A stretch of 64,000 nt of DNA from Pseudomonas wuhanensis (GTDB lineage: Bacteria > Pseudomonadota > Gammaproteobacteria > Pseudomonadales > Pseudomonadaceae): positions 930,001 to 994,000 of the forward strand of contig NZ_CP117430.1 of NCBI RefSeq assembly GCF_030687395.1, in the 5' to 3' direction. Positions 1 to 8,487 of the stretch are shown here, in pieces. The notes below the pieces were generated by a model. That model saw only the letters and a list, made by a program, of their open reading frames with translations. It searched no databases and was not told where the DNA came from. How positions within the stretch are numbered: position 1 is the stretch's first letter; every line of letters begins with the position of its first letter. Both the position numbers and the translations under genes were made by a program.

Positions 1-89
1 ACGTTGGCGCGAACCCGGAGCATCCGGAAATCTGCGGTCGTTGCGTCGACAACATCAGCGGCGCAGGCGAGGTTCGTCACTATGCCTAA
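1..89 (+). CDS. ileS: Isoleucyl-tRNA synthetase, C-terminal end (partial)
   Basis: The reading frame starting at base 3 encodes the last 28 residues of a class I isoleucyl-tRNA synthetase and stops with TAA at 87-89. The fragment contains the ICGRCVDNISG zinc-ribbon segment found at the C-terminus of bacterial IleS, so two of the zinc-binding cysteines are visible. The rest of the gene is left of the window. The stop overlaps the start of lspA by 8 bp, the usual ileS-lspA coupling in gamma-proteobacteria. The fragment is short, but both the motif and the neighbour agree. Confidence 0.9.
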   Translation, partial: VGANPEHPEICGRCVDNISGAGEVRHYA

Positions 90-594
90 CGCCGTTGGCC
101 GTTTCGGACGGCTGAGCTGGCTCTGGTTGAGCTTGCTGGTCCTGGTCATCGACCAGGCCAGCAAGTTCTACTTCGAAAGCTCGCTGAGCATGTACCAGCA
201 AATCGTGGTGATCCCCGATTACTTCAGCTGGACCCTGGCCTACAACACTGGCGCGGCGTTCAGTTTCCTGGCTGACAGCTCCGGCTGGCAGCGCTGGCTG
301 TTCGCCCTGATCGCGGTGGTGGTCAGTGCGGTGCTGGTGGTCTGGCTCAAGCGCCTGGGGCGCAACGAAACCTGGCTGGCAGTCGCTTTGGCGCTGGTGC
401 TGGGTGGCGCGCTGGGTAACCTGTACGACCGCATTGCCCTGGGCCATGTGATCGATTTCATTCTGGTGCATTGGCAGAACCGCTGGTATTTCCCGGCGTT
501 CAACTTTGCCGACAGCGCAATTTCTGTCGGTGCCGTGATGCTTGCACTGGATATGTTCAAAAGTAAAAAGACCGGAGAAACCGTTCATGACTGA
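82..594 (+). CDS. lspA: Lipoprotein signal peptidase (signal peptidase II)
   Basis: Inner-membrane aspartyl protease that removes the signal peptide from diacylglyceryl-modified prolipoproteins; substrates should include the BamD lipoprotein encoded in this window. The ATG at 82 gives 170 residues, the normal size, and overlaps the ileS stop; an in-frame upstream extension would run through ileS. Four hydrophobic segments are visible. The catalytic aspartates are Asp125 in the NLYDRIALGHVIDF block and Asp144 in FNFADS. The stop overlaps the fkpB start, so ileS-lspA-fkpB is probably one transcript with ispH just downstream. Confidence 0.97.
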   Translation: MPNAVGRFGRLSWLWLSLLVLVIDQASKFYFESSLSMYQQIVVIPDYFSWTLAYNTGAAFSFLADSSGWQRWLFALIAVVVSAVLVVWLKRLGRNETWLAVALALVLGGALGNLYDRIALGHVIDFILVHWQNRWYFPAFNFADSAISVGAVMLALDMFKSKKTGETVHD

Positions 595-1039
595 ACAGGT
601 ATTGGCTGAGCAACGCATCGGCCAGAACACGGAAGTCACCTTGCACTTTGCATTGCGTCTGGAGAACGGCGACACCGTCGACAGCACCTTCGACAAAGCC
701 CCGGCGACCTTCAAGGTTGGCGACGGCAGCCTGTTGCCAGGTTTCGAAGCGGCGCTGTTCGGCTTCAAGGTCGGCGACAAACGCACCCTGACCATCGAGC
801 CGGAAAACGCCTTTGGTCAGCCGAACCCGCAAAACGTGCAGATCATCCCGCGCTCGCAGTTCAAGGATATGGAGCTGTCGCCTGGCTTGCTGGTGATCTT
901 CAACGATGCGGCCAATACTGAGCTGCCCGGTGTGGTAAAAGAATTCGATGACACCCAGGTGACGATCGACTTCAACCACCCGCTGGCCGGTAAAACCTTG
1001 ACCTTTGACGTCGAGATCATCAACGTCAAAGCGCTGTAA
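587..1039 (+). CDS. fkpB: FKBP-type peptidyl-prolyl isomerase, SlpA/FkpB type
   Basis: A 150-residue cytoplasmic prolyl cis-trans isomerase of the SlyD/SlpA class, acting as a folding helper. The ATG at 587 has a GGAGA ribosome site at 574-578 and overlaps the lspA stop by 8 bp. The FKBP core is visible as ENGDTVDSTFDKAPATF, GDGSLLPGFEAALFG and the flap region ending NHPLAGKTLTFDVEI. It lacks the long metal-binding tail of SlyD, which points to SlpA/FkpB. Its position between lspA and ispH is the conserved arrangement in Pseudomonas and enterics. Confidence 0.95.
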   Translation: MTEQVLAEQRIGQNTEVTLHFALRLENGDTVDSTFDKAPATFKVGDGSLLPGFEAALFGFKVGDKRTLTIEPENAFGQPNPQNVQIIPRSQFKDMELSPGLLVIFNDAANTELPGVVKEFDDTQVTIDFNHPLAGKTLTFDVEIINVKAL

Positions 1040-1041
1040 CT

Positions 1042-1131
1042 TGTGGGAGCGAGCCTGCTCGCGATGGCGTCATCACATTCAACATCAATGTTGACTGACG
1101 CACCGCTTTCGCGAGCAGGCTCGCTCCCACA
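1042..1131. repeat. REP doublet (REPIN) between fkpB and ispH
   Basis: Two 23-nt arms at 1042-1064 and 1109-1131 are perfect inverted copies starting TGTGGGAGCGAGCC, separated by 44 nt. This is the common Pseudomonas repetitive extragenic palindrome class, usually mobilised in trans by a RAYT transposase. No RAYT gene is visible here. The doublet could form a long hairpin in any fkpB-ispH transcript. Confidence 0.85.
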
Positions 1132-1184
1132 GTAGTTTTTTCACTGTTTTCGCTATCTCTTGCGCGCAAGACACGAGGCACAGC

Positions 1185-2132
1185 ATGCAAATCAAACTCG
1201 CCAACCCCCGTGGCTTCTGCGCCGGTGTGGACCGGGCGATCGAAATCGTCAACCGCGCCCTGGAAGTCTTCGGGCCGCCGATCTACGTGCGCCACGAAGT
1301 GGTCCACAATAAATTCGTCGTCGAAGACCTGCGCGCCCGTGGGGCGATCTTCGTTGAAGAGCTGGATCAGGTGCCGGATGACGTGATCGTGATCTTCAGC
1401 GCCCATGGCGTTTCCCAGGCCGTGCGCACCGAAGCCGCTGGCCGTGGCCTGAAAGTGTTCGACGCTACCTGCCCGCTGGTGACCAAGGTACACATCGAAG
1501 TCGCGCGCTACAGCCGCGACGGCCGTGAATGCATCCTCATCGGCCACGCCGGTCACCCGGAAGTCGAAGGCACCATGGGCCAGTACGATGGCAGCAATGG
1601 TGGCGCGATCTATCTGGTCGAGGACGAGAAAGACGTGGCCGCTTTGCAGGTGAACAACCCTGAAAGACTGGCTTTCGTCACCCAGACTACCCTGTCCATG
1701 GACGATACCAGTCGCGTGATCGACGCCCTGCGTACTCGGTTCCCGGCCATCGGCGGTCCGCGCAAGGACGACATATGCTACGCCACGCAAAACCGTCAGG
1801 ACGCCGTCAAGCAACTGGCGGACGAATGCGACGTGGTGCTGGTGGTCGGCAGCCCGAACAGCTCCAACTCCAATCGCCTGCGTGAACTGGCTGAACGCAT
1901 GGCCACCCCGGCCTATCTGATCGACGGCGCCGAAGACCTGCAAAAGAGCTGGTTCGACGGTGTCGAGCGGATTGGCATCACCGCCGGTGCCTCCGCTCCG
2001 GAAGTACTGGTGCGTGGCGTAATCCAGCAATTGCAGGCCTGGGGCGCCACCGGGGCTGATGAGCTGGCCGGCCGCGAGGAGAACATCACCTTCTCCATGC
2101 CTAAAGAGCTGCGCGTGCGTTCGCTGCTTTAA
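1185..2132 (+). CDS. ispH: 4-hydroxy-3-methylbut-2-enyl diphosphate reductase
   Basis: Last enzyme of the MEP isoprenoid pathway; reduces HMBPP to IPP and DMAPP with a [4Fe-4S] cluster. The 315-residue product has the three cluster cysteines Cys12 (GFCAG), Cys96 (DATCPLV) and Cys198 ([10 protein letters not shown]), and the catalytic Glu126 in [10 protein letters not shown]. Length is typical. The gene follows the REP doublet and its last 32 bp overlap the convergent fimT gene. It is often an essential gene, so no damage is expected and none is seen. Confidence 0.98.
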   Translation: MQIKLANPRGFCAGVDRAIEIVNRALEVFGPPIYVRHEVVHNKFVVEDLRARGAIFVEELDQVPDDVIVIFSAHGVSQAVRTEAAGRGLKVFDATCPLVTKVHIEVARYSRDGRECILIGHAGHPEVEGTMGQYDGSNGGAIYLVEDEKDVAALQVNNPERLAFVTQTTLSMDDTSRVIDALRTRFPAIGGPRKDDICYATQNRQDAVKQLADECDVVLVVGSPNSSNSNRLRELAERMATPAYLIDGAEDLQKSWFDGVERIGITAGASAPEVLVRGVIQQLQAWGATGADELAGREENITFSMPKELRVRSLL

Positions 2133-2658
2133 CACTTTTCGCCTTTCGACACAGCGCCTGCTCAGCCTTATCGTTGGCCAGGCGCACTCGACCGCTCGCC
2201 GCCAGCACCACCTGGAGCTGGCTGACCGGCTCGCGAGCCGAGCAAATATGTAGCGTTCCTGCCTGAAACGCCCGCCTGGGCATCAGCGGTTGGCCCAGAC
2301 TGCTGAACCGCACAAAACGCCTGACCCACCAATTGCCGACAATCGGCGTCCGCGCATCACTGGCGCGCTCGACCAGCAGCGGATTACTGCTGTCTTCCGG
2401 CCCTTTGCCGCTGATGTCCAGAATGATTCGCCAGCCCTGGCTCCAATCGCCGTTGATGCCATGAATGACCACGCTCTGGTTTCGGGTGATGGCCAGGGTT
2501 CTGGCGTGCCGGATTCCACTGATCAGCGACTCGGCTGCCTGTTGCCGATGGTTCGATTCGGTAAGCGCGGCAAATGCCGGGCTGACCAGTTGCAGAACAA
2601 TCCCGACAATTGTCAGTCCCATGAGCAGTTCGATCAGGCTGAAACCTTGCTGATGCAT
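2101..2658 (-). CDS. fimT: FimT-like type II pseudopilin (GspH family)
   Basis: A 185-residue minor pilin-like protein. The start at 2658 is preceded by GGAGGGAG and leaves a short leader MHQQG, cleaved by prepilin peptidase before Phe6; the mature N-terminus [17 protein letters not shown] has the conserved Glu5. A GspH/FimT domain follows, with a [10 protein letters not shown] segment typical of the family. An upstream in-frame extension to 2805 has no pilin character. The gene is divergent from fimU and convergent with ispH. FimT proteins have been linked to pilus function and DNA uptake in other bacteria; the role here is inferred. Confidence 0.85.
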   Translation of the reverse strand: MHQQGFSLIELLMGLTIVGIVLQLVSPAFAALTESNHRQQAAESLISGIRHARTLAITRNQSVVIHGINGDWSQGWRIILDISGKGPEDSSNPLLVERASDARTPIVGNWWVRRFVRFSSLGQPLMPRRAFQAGTLHICSAREPVSQLQVVLAASGRVRLANDKAEQALCRKAKSVKAANARAAL

Positions 2659-2789
2659 GTCATCTCCCTCCCTGGAGTGCTGCGGCCCGCACGATCCCTG
2701 CGCGAGTAATGGCAAAACAACCGTACATCCGCCGGTCGAATGTTCTAGCGTGTAGAAGCAGGTATAGCCGACGGCAACGGAGGGCACCG

Positions 2790-3263
2790 ATGGATCATCG
2801 TACAAAAGGTTTCACGCTGATCGAGCTGCTGATTACGCTCGCCGTGTTTCTGATCCTGATCAGCCTGGCTGTTCCGGCGTTTACCCGCTCGGTGCAAAGC
2901 ACCAAGGCCGACACCGAGATCGGCGACCTGCAGCACGCGCTCAATTACGCCCGCCTTGAGGCGATCGACCGGGGCATTACCACCCGGGTTCGTCCGACAG
3001 CAGGAGGGAGTGTCTGGACTGGCGATCTGACCGTTTATGACGGTACTGGCAATTCGGCCAATGTATTGCGGGTTGTTCCAGCGATGAGCAGTGGTGCAAC
3101 TCTGACGCTAACCTCAGGAGTGACCGCCATTGATTTCAACAACCTGGGCGGTTTGTCGGCGCCGTCCACGGCAGTCGTGATCAGTTATGCACTGGGGGCA
3201 CAGAGCAGGACGCTGAATGTGTGTTTGAACGGACGAATTCTATTGGGTGGAAGTTGCGGATGA
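2790..3263 (+). CDS. fimU: Minor pilin FimU-like (GspH domain)
   Basis: First gene of the minor pilin operon. The ATG at 2790 has GGAGG at 2779-2783; leader MDHRTKG is followed by mature FTLIELLITLAVFLILISLAVPAF with Glu5. The 157-residue product then has a GspH-type beta domain and two cysteines in the last 17 residues. FimU is part of the priming complex at the tip of type IV pili and connects other minor pilins to PilE and PilA. The stop overlaps pilV by four bases (ATGA). Confidence 0.88.
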   Translation: MDHRTKGFTLIELLITLAVFLILISLAVPAFTRSVQSTKADTEIGDLQHALNYARLEAIDRGITTRVRPTAGGSVWTGDLTVYDGTGNSANVLRVVPAMSSGATLTLTSGVTAIDFNNLGGLSAPSTAVVISYALGAQSRTLNVCLNGRILLGGSCG

Positions 3264-3709
3264 GGGGTTGGAGCAAGCGTGCACAGGAGGGCATGACGCT
3301 GATCGAGGTACTGGTCGCGTTGTTGGTCCTGGCCGTGGGGTTGTTGGGCGCGGCGGCGATTCAGCTCAATGCGCTGAAGTACACCGACAGCTCGCGGATG
3401 ACCAGCCAGGCGAGTTTTATCGCCTACGACATGATGGACCGCATTCGTGCCAACTCCGGCGCCGATTACACCGTCACGCCACCGACCTCGGGCAACCTGA
3501 GCGTGGCCCGGGATCAGGACCTTTACGACTTCACCAGCAACATCGTCAATTTCGGCGGCGCCACGGCAACCGGTAGCATCACTCGCAATCAGCGGGTGTA
3601 TACCATCACCATTGCCTGGGACGACTCGCGGGCCGCCAATACCGCGGACTCGCGCCGCAGTTTTGTCCTCACCAGTCGCGCCACCGTTGATCCGGCGACG
3701 ACACCATGA
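3260..3709 (+). CDS. pilV: Minor pilin PilV (type IV pilus modification protein)
   Basis: A 149-residue minor pilin. ATGA overlap with fimU sets the start at 3260. The leader MRGWSKRAQEG is followed by mature MTLIEVLVALLVLAVGLLGAAAIQ with Glu5; the conserved continuation is QLNALKYTDSSRMTSQASFIAYDMMDRIRAN. This is the PilV signature seen across pseudomonads. PilV, PilW and PilX form the minor pilin tip complex that carries PilY1. It is translationally coupled on both sides (pilW start at 3706 overlaps its stop). Confidence 0.93.
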   Translation: MRGWSKRAQEGMTLIEVLVALLVLAVGLLGAAAIQLNALKYTDSSRMTSQASFIAYDMMDRIRANSGADYTVTPPTSGNLSVARDQDLYDFTSNIVNFGGATATGSITRNQRVYTITIAWDDSRAANTADSRRSFVLTSRATVDPATTP

Positions 3710-4419
3710 TCAGAGCCAGCAAAGGTTTCGGCCTGATCGAGTTACTGATCGCCCTGGCGTTGAGTCTGGTCGTGGTTCTGGGCGTGGCGCAGATATTCAT
3801 CGCGGCTAAAAACACCTACGTCAGTCAGAACACCGCCGCCGGCATGCAGGAAGATGCACGGTTCGTCCTGAGTAAAATGATTCAGGAAATCCGCATGGTC
3901 GGCATGTTCGGTTGCCTGGGCACGATTGTCGACGCCAGCTCGGCAGGGAATTTCAATGCCAGTCAGATCACGCCGATCAGTTGGGACAATGCCAATCTCA
4001 AATTAACGCTTGTCACCGCCGATGTCGGCGGCAGTGGCGGTGCGCCAACCTGGACAGTAGTTTCGGACTGTCGCAACACCGCAACGGCCTACACCGGACT
4101 AAGAACGCCGACGTCTGGGCAGTTGGCATTTCCGATCCGGCGATTGGTCTACAGCTTCAGCAACAACCAACTGCTGATGGGCTCCGGTGCCGGCACACCG
4201 ACGCAGCAGGTGCTGGTGAACAATGTCAGTGCGTTCAATGTGAGCTTCGGCCTCGCCAGTTCAGCCACGGATACGGCTGCCTCCACCTACAGCAGCAACC
4301 CATCCGATCCGGCACGAATCCGTAGTGTGCGACTCACGCTAACGCTGAGCGACCCGAACAACCGGGTACACGAACAAACCTTCAACGTGGTTGCCGCCTT
4401 GCGCAACCGGTTGCCATGA
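3706..4419 (+). CDS. pilW: Minor pilin PilW
   Basis: A 237-residue minor pilin, leader MIRASKG then FGLIELLIALALSLVVVLGVAQIFIAAKNTY with Glu5. Downstream residues ENTAAGMQEDARFVLSKMIQEIRMVGMFGC are replaced here by a QNTAAGMQEDARF-type block, which is the PilW family core. Two cysteines (around residues 68 and 118) may pair. The start overlaps the pilV stop (ATGA), and the stop overlaps a possible upstream ATG of pilX. It acts with PilV and PilX in priming pilus assembly. Confidence 0.92.
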   Translation: MIRASKGFGLIELLIALALSLVVVLGVAQIFIAAKNTYVSQNTAAGMQEDARFVLSKMIQEIRMVGMFGCLGTIVDASSAGNFNASQITPISWDNANLKLTLVTADVGGSGGAPTWTVVSDCRNTATAYTGLRTPTSGQLAFPIRRLVYSFSNNQLLMGSGAGTPTQQVLVNNVSAFNVSFGLASSATDTAASTYSSNPSDPARIRSVRLTLTLSDPNNRVHEQTFNVVAALRNRLP

Positions 4420-4430
4420 GGGGAGGGCCG

Positions 4431-4910
4431 ATGAGTATTGCTCCCATGATCCCTCACGCCCAGCGCGGCATGGCGCTGTTGGTCAGCCTGGTGTTTCTCC
4501 TGGTGCTGACGTTGATCGGGCTTTCATCGATGCAGAGCGCCACGTTGCAGGAAAAAATGGCCAGCAGCGTGATCCTGCGCAACCAGTCATTCCAAGGCGC
4601 CGAAGCGGCATTGCGAGTCGGCGAAAGCGCGGTGCAACTGAACACCTATTCATTGCCGGTTTGCAGCGGTACCAGCCAATGTGCGCCGCCCACCGAGGCG
4701 TCGATCATTACCGCCGCCGGGTTCAACTCCACCTCGGGGGTGACCTGGATCGCCTCCGGCAGCGGCTTTTACGGGGTGCAGAACATCGGCACCACCCTGA
4801 CGGCCGTGAACGTGCCAAGCAACACGTCGGCAACGCTGTACCGGGTGACCGCCGTGGGCATCGCGGGCAATTCGCGCAGTGTGGTGGAGAGTGTCTATGC
4901 GAAGTACTGA
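4431..4910 (+). CDS. pilX: Minor pilin PilX
   Basis: GspK/PilX-type minor pilin of 159 residues if started at 4431, where GGGGAGGG lies four bases upstream. An alternative ATG at 4416 overlaps the pilW stop and would add MRGGP. The cleavage site is HAQRG before MALLVSLVFLLVLTLIGLSSMQSATLQEKM. As in other PilX proteins, the fifth mature residue is not Glu, consistent with a tip position. The 3' end overlaps pilY1 by 14 bp. Confidence 0.9.
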   Translation: MSIAPMIPHAQRGMALLVSLVFLLVLTLIGLSSMQSATLQEKMASSVILRNQSFQGAEAALRVGESAVQLNTYSLPVCSGTSQCAPPTEASIITAAGFNSTSGVTWIASGSGFYGVQNIGTTLTAVNVPSNTSATLYRVTAVGIAGNSRSVVESVYAKY

Positions 4911-7900
4911 GGCCCGCACAGGCTGGCGCCATTGGATGTTGCAGTTGTTCTGCGGCGCGGCGTTGAGCCTTTATCTGACAGCGCCGACCTATGCCTTCAC
5001 GCCCTCGGATTCGCCGTTGTTGAACGCCGCCGCCGTGGCCCCCAATGTAATGCTGTTACTCGACGACTCGAAGAGTATGAACAGCATTATCTGGGCGCCA
5101 GGCTTCGACCCGACGGTCCCACGCCCCCCGGTGACTATTTGCCTCTCCAATGGTTCGTGCAACAAAGGCCGTGAGCTTGGTACGGCCGATGGCAATATTC
5201 CCTTGTCGAGTTTGACTCATGGAACATGCTCGAAGGCCGGATGGTACGGTTTTTATAAAAGCGCCGGTCTGGATGCGCTTTGCCTGAAACTTCCCGATCC
5301 GGTAGGGAGCGAGGACACGCTTTATACGGCGAATTACCTGTCCTATCTGATAAGCCTGGCCAACAACTCCGAGCGGGATTTCACCGATGGTTCGATTCCC
5401 AATGATTACCGGATGAATGTGGCGCGCAACGTTTCCAAGGCGTTGGTGGCCAGCAACCGCTCGCTGCGCGTCGGTCTGTCGACGTTCAACCTGGCGGTCG
5501 GCAACCATAAGAATGACGGCGGTTATATCGTTCGTACGGTCAGTGATTTGTCGGCCGTCAGCGGCACCGTGACCTCGGCTCAGGCCGATGCCAACTACAA
5601 CGCATTGATCGCTGGAATCGACGAACTGAGCGCGCAGGCGAATACGCCCCTGGCTGAAGCCTATTACGAGATCACCCGCTATTTCCGTGGCATGGCGCCA
5701 TACAACAACTCGACGCCCACCACCTACACCAGTCCGATTCAGTATCGCTGCCAGAGAAATTACGGTGTGGTGATCACCGGTGGTTTGCCGACCTTCGACC
5801 ACACCTTTCCGACCGACGATCCGCTGGGTGGCAGCGCGTTACCGAACTGGGACGGTATCAGCAGTAACGATGGTGCCAACCGCTTCGGCGACAATGAGGG
5901 CGATACCCTGTTCCTGGATGACATCGCCAAGTTCGCCTTCGACATCGACATGCGCTCCACGGGGACCGATGCCACGGGAAAAAGCTGGGATGCCCTGGAT
6001 TTTCCCAAGCAGAACATGAATACCTATACCGTGGGTTTCACCGCGGCAAACCAGATGTTGTCGGACGCAGCGACCTATGGACAGGGAAGGTACTACCAAG
6101 CGACCGACGGCACGGGATTGAACAGCGCACTCTCTTCGGCTCTGAGCGACATCACCGCCAAGGCCGGTTCAGGTGGCAGCGGCGTTACCAGCGGCACGAC
6201 CCTGACCAGCAACTCAACCTACTTCCAGACCACCTACGACCCCAAGGACTGGCGGGGCACCATCAAGTCCTTTGGCTTCACATCGGCGGGCGCGGTTAAC
6301 ACGGACGCGGTGCTATGGACGACCGATACCACGATTGTGCCCGATGCCACTGCGCCGACCTACCAGTCCTGGAATACCCTGACCAACGCCGCTGTCACTC
6401 TGGCCTACGGCAATTTTTCCCCGGCCCAGCAGACTTCCCTCAGCCAGAGCTTACCCATCGGCATCACCGGCAGCGATCTTGTAGAGTGGAGCAAGGGCAC
6501 CCACAAAACCGGGTTGAAAGCGCGTAGCGTGTTGCTCGGCGATATCATCAATTCGCCCCTCGTGCTGGCCGCGCCCACGGACCAGACCGCGTCCGATCTG
6601 GTGGGCGACACCACCTACAGCAGCTACCTGGCCACCAAAGCCGCCAATATGAATGCCAGCCTGGTGGTGAACGCCAACGACGGCTTTGTAAATGTCATCA
6701 ACTCGGCCAACGGTGTCAGGCGTTATGCCTACATGCCTTCCAGCGTGCTGCCATCATTGCGCTATATCGCTGATCCCACCTACATCAACGGTGTAAGCCA
6801 CAAGTTTTTGGTCGACGGTCAGCTCGGTGTGTTCGATGCTCAACTCGATAACGCCTGGAAAACCCTGGCGATTGGCGGAACCGGGGCGGGCGGAAAAACG
6901 TTCTATGCGCTGCAACTGTTCGACGCCTCAGCCGGTAACGTGATCAGGGCGTTATGGGAAATCAGTGCGCCGGCCACGGCCAGTGCGGCGAACGTTTTCA
7001 ATGATCTGGGTTATGCCTATGCGCGCCCGGAAGTGGCACGCTTGGCCGATGGTCGCTGGGCTGCGTTCATTTCCAACGGCTATGGCAGTCACTCTGGAGT
7101 GGCAGCGCTGTATGTGGTGGATATCCGCGATGGCTCGCTGATCAAGAAAATCGTGGTCGATAGCACGGAAACCACCAACGGCTTGTCGTCGGTGAAGCTC
7201 AGGGTCAACTCACAGAATGTAGTGCAGGCCGCCTATGGGGGGGACCTGAAAGGACGGTTGTGGAAGTTCGATTTGAGTGGCACCACCGCCGATACCTGGG
7301 GCGTAGCGTTTTCCGGCAAGCCGTTGTTCACCACCGCAGGCGGTGCAACCCAACCGATCACTGTGCAGCCGCTGCTCGCCGATCACGCATCGGGCGGTAA
7401 GCAAGTGTTGTTCGGTACCGGCAAATTAAATGAAGCCGCCGACAAGACCAACAAGGATCTCCAGGCGTTCTACGCAGTATGGGATGCAGAAGGAGGCGCG
7501 GGTCAAATCACGGTGTCCAGTTTGCAGGCGCAGGCAGTGACCGGCGTTTTTTCGGATAGCACCGGGCAATTCATCACCACCAGCCAGAACGAGGTGACTT
7601 ACCCGGCAGAGAAAGGCTGGTACTTGCCGCTGATATACAACAACGCGCTGACGGGAGAGCGGGTGATCAATCAGGCCACTTTAGTCTCGGAGCGAATCGT
7701 TTTTACCACCGCCAGTATGGACACCACGGACCCCTGTGCCGGCTTCGGCAGCGGCAAACTGGTCGAACTCGATGCGTTCAGCGGTAAGATGCTCAATTAC
7801 GCGGTGCTCGACACCAATGCCGACGGGGAGGTGGACAGCACTGACACGATTTCCAGCGGGGTGATCTTCACTGGCGGCATCCCGACTCTGAACGCGGTGG

Positions 7901-8013
7901 TCAACGATGCCTCCCGCAAGATTGTGAACGACTCCGGTGGCGGCATCAGCACACTGGTAGAAAAATCCGGTGGCGGCAGCGGCCGTCGCATCATGTGGCG
8001 ACAAATACAGTAA
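4897..8013 (+). CDS. pilY1: PilY1-type pilus tip adhesin / mechanosensor
   Basis: A 1038-residue secreted protein. The start at 4897 follows GGTGGAGA and overlaps pilX. A signal peptide (to about TYAF) leads into an N-terminal von Willebrand A-like region with a DDSKSMNS metal-site motif (DxSxS). The C-terminal half, about residue 540 on, matches the PilY1 beta-propeller. Near residue 975, DTNADGEVDSTD has the spacing of a calcium-binding loop (DxNxDG). PilY1 caps the pilus, supports adhesion and twitching and links surface contact to signalling in P. aeruginosa. The N-terminal region is the part that varies between strains. Confidence 0.93.
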   Translation: MRSTEARTGWRHWMLQLFCGAALSLYLTAPTYAFTPSDSPLLNAAAVAPNVMLLLDDSKSMNSIIWAPGFDPTVPRPPVTICLSNGSCNKGRELGTADGNIPLSSLTHGTCSKAGWYGFYKSAGLDALCLKLPDPVGSEDTLYTANYLSYLISLANNSERDFTDGSIPNDYRMNVARNVSKALVASNRSLRVGLSTFNLAVGNHKNDGGYIVRTVSDLSAVSGTVTSAQADANYNALIAGIDELSAQANTPLAEAYYEITRYFRGMAPYNNSTPTTYTSPIQYRCQRNYGVVITGGLPTFDHTFPTDDPLGGSALPNWDGISSNDGANRFGDNEGDTLFLDDIAKFAFDIDMRSTGTDATGKSWDALDFPKQNMNTYTVGFTAANQMLSDAATYGQGRYYQATDGTGLNSALSSALSDITAKAGSGGSGVTSGTTLTSNSTYFQTTYDPKDWRGTIKSFGFTSAGAVNTDAVLWTTDTTIVPDATAPTYQSWNTLTNAAVTLAYGNFSPAQQTSLSQSLPIGITGSDLVEWSKGTHKTGLKARSVLLGDIINSPLVLAAPTDQTASDLVGDTTYSSYLATKAANMNASLVVNANDGFVNVINSANGVRRYAYMPSSVLPSLRYIADPTYINGVSHKFLVDGQLGVFDAQLDNAWKTLAIGGTGAGGKTFYALQLFDASAGNVIRALWEISAPATASAANVFNDLGYAYARPEVARLADGRWAAFISNGYGSHSGVAALYVVDIRDGSLIKKIVVDSTETTNGLSSVKLRVNSQNVVQAAYGGDLKGRLWKFDLSGTTADTWGVAFSGKPLFTTAGGATQPITVQPLLADHASGGKQVLFGTGKLNEAADKTNKDLQAFYAVWDAEGGAGQITVSSLQAQAVTGVFSDSTGQFITTSQNEVTYPAEKGWYLPLIYNNALTGERVINQATLVSERIVFTTASMDTTDPCAGFGSGKLVELDAFSGKMLNYAVLDTNADGEVDSTDTISSGVIFTGGIPTLNAVVNDASRKIVNDSGGGISTLVEKSGGGSGRRIMWRQIQ

Positions 8014-8027
8014 GCGAGAGTTGAGGC

Positions 8028-8429
8028 ATGCGCAGATCCAACCAAGGTTTTACCCTGATCGAAATCATGATAGTGATAGCGATCATCGGGATCGTCATCA
8101 CCATTGGCTATCCAAGCCTCACCGAGTATGTAAAAAAGGGGCGCCGTACCGAAGTGGCTGGTCTGCTTTCCGAACAGGCACAGATCCTTGAGCGCTTCTA
8201 TTCGAAGAATAATGTCTACACCAATGCCACCGGCCTGAGCGCCGGCAATGATTTCTATACCATCACTCCGACCCTGACCGATCAGACCTTTCTGCTGACG
8301 GCCACACGTAAGGCCGGTTCGAGCATGGCGAGCGACAAGTGCGGTGATTTCACTCTCACCAATACCGGCGTCAGAAACATGGTCAATGCGACGTCCGGCC
8401 TGACCACCAAGGATTGCTGGGGGCGCTGA
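8028..8429 (+). CDS. pilE: Minor pilin PilE
   Basis: Last gene of the minor pilin operon, 133 residues, 14 bp after pilY1. Leader MRRSNQG then FTLIEIMIVIAIIGIVITIGYPSLTEYVKKGRRTE, a strong class IVa pilin N-terminus with Glu5. The C-terminal region has a cysteine pair (SDKCGDF and TKDCWGR) that would close the D-loop. The TNTGVRNM segment is typical of PilE minor pilins rather than the major pilin PilA. PilE connects the tip complex to the growing PilA fibre. Confidence 0.92.
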   Translation: MRRSNQGFTLIEIMIVIAIIGIVITIGYPSLTEYVKKGRRTEVAGLLSEQAQILERFYSKNNVYTNATGLSAGNDFYTITPTLTDQTFLLTATRKAGSSMASDKCGDFTLTNTGVRNMVNATSGLTTKDCWGR

Positions 8430-8487
8430 GTTTCTTCTTTTCGGGCGCCCTTTGCGCCTTCTGTCTATTGAACGGTTGGATCAGAAC

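Noticed and set aside
1026..2135. 369-codon minus-strand frame opposite ispH
   Set aside because: It mirrors a clear IspH gene in GC-rich DNA and has no domain. Similar long antisense frames opposite ndh (20046-21413) and clpB (16443-17531) are also shadows.
8430..8487. Thiamine (TPP) riboswitch before thiO
   Set aside because: The gap is only 58 bp and shows none of the conserved THI-box sequence.
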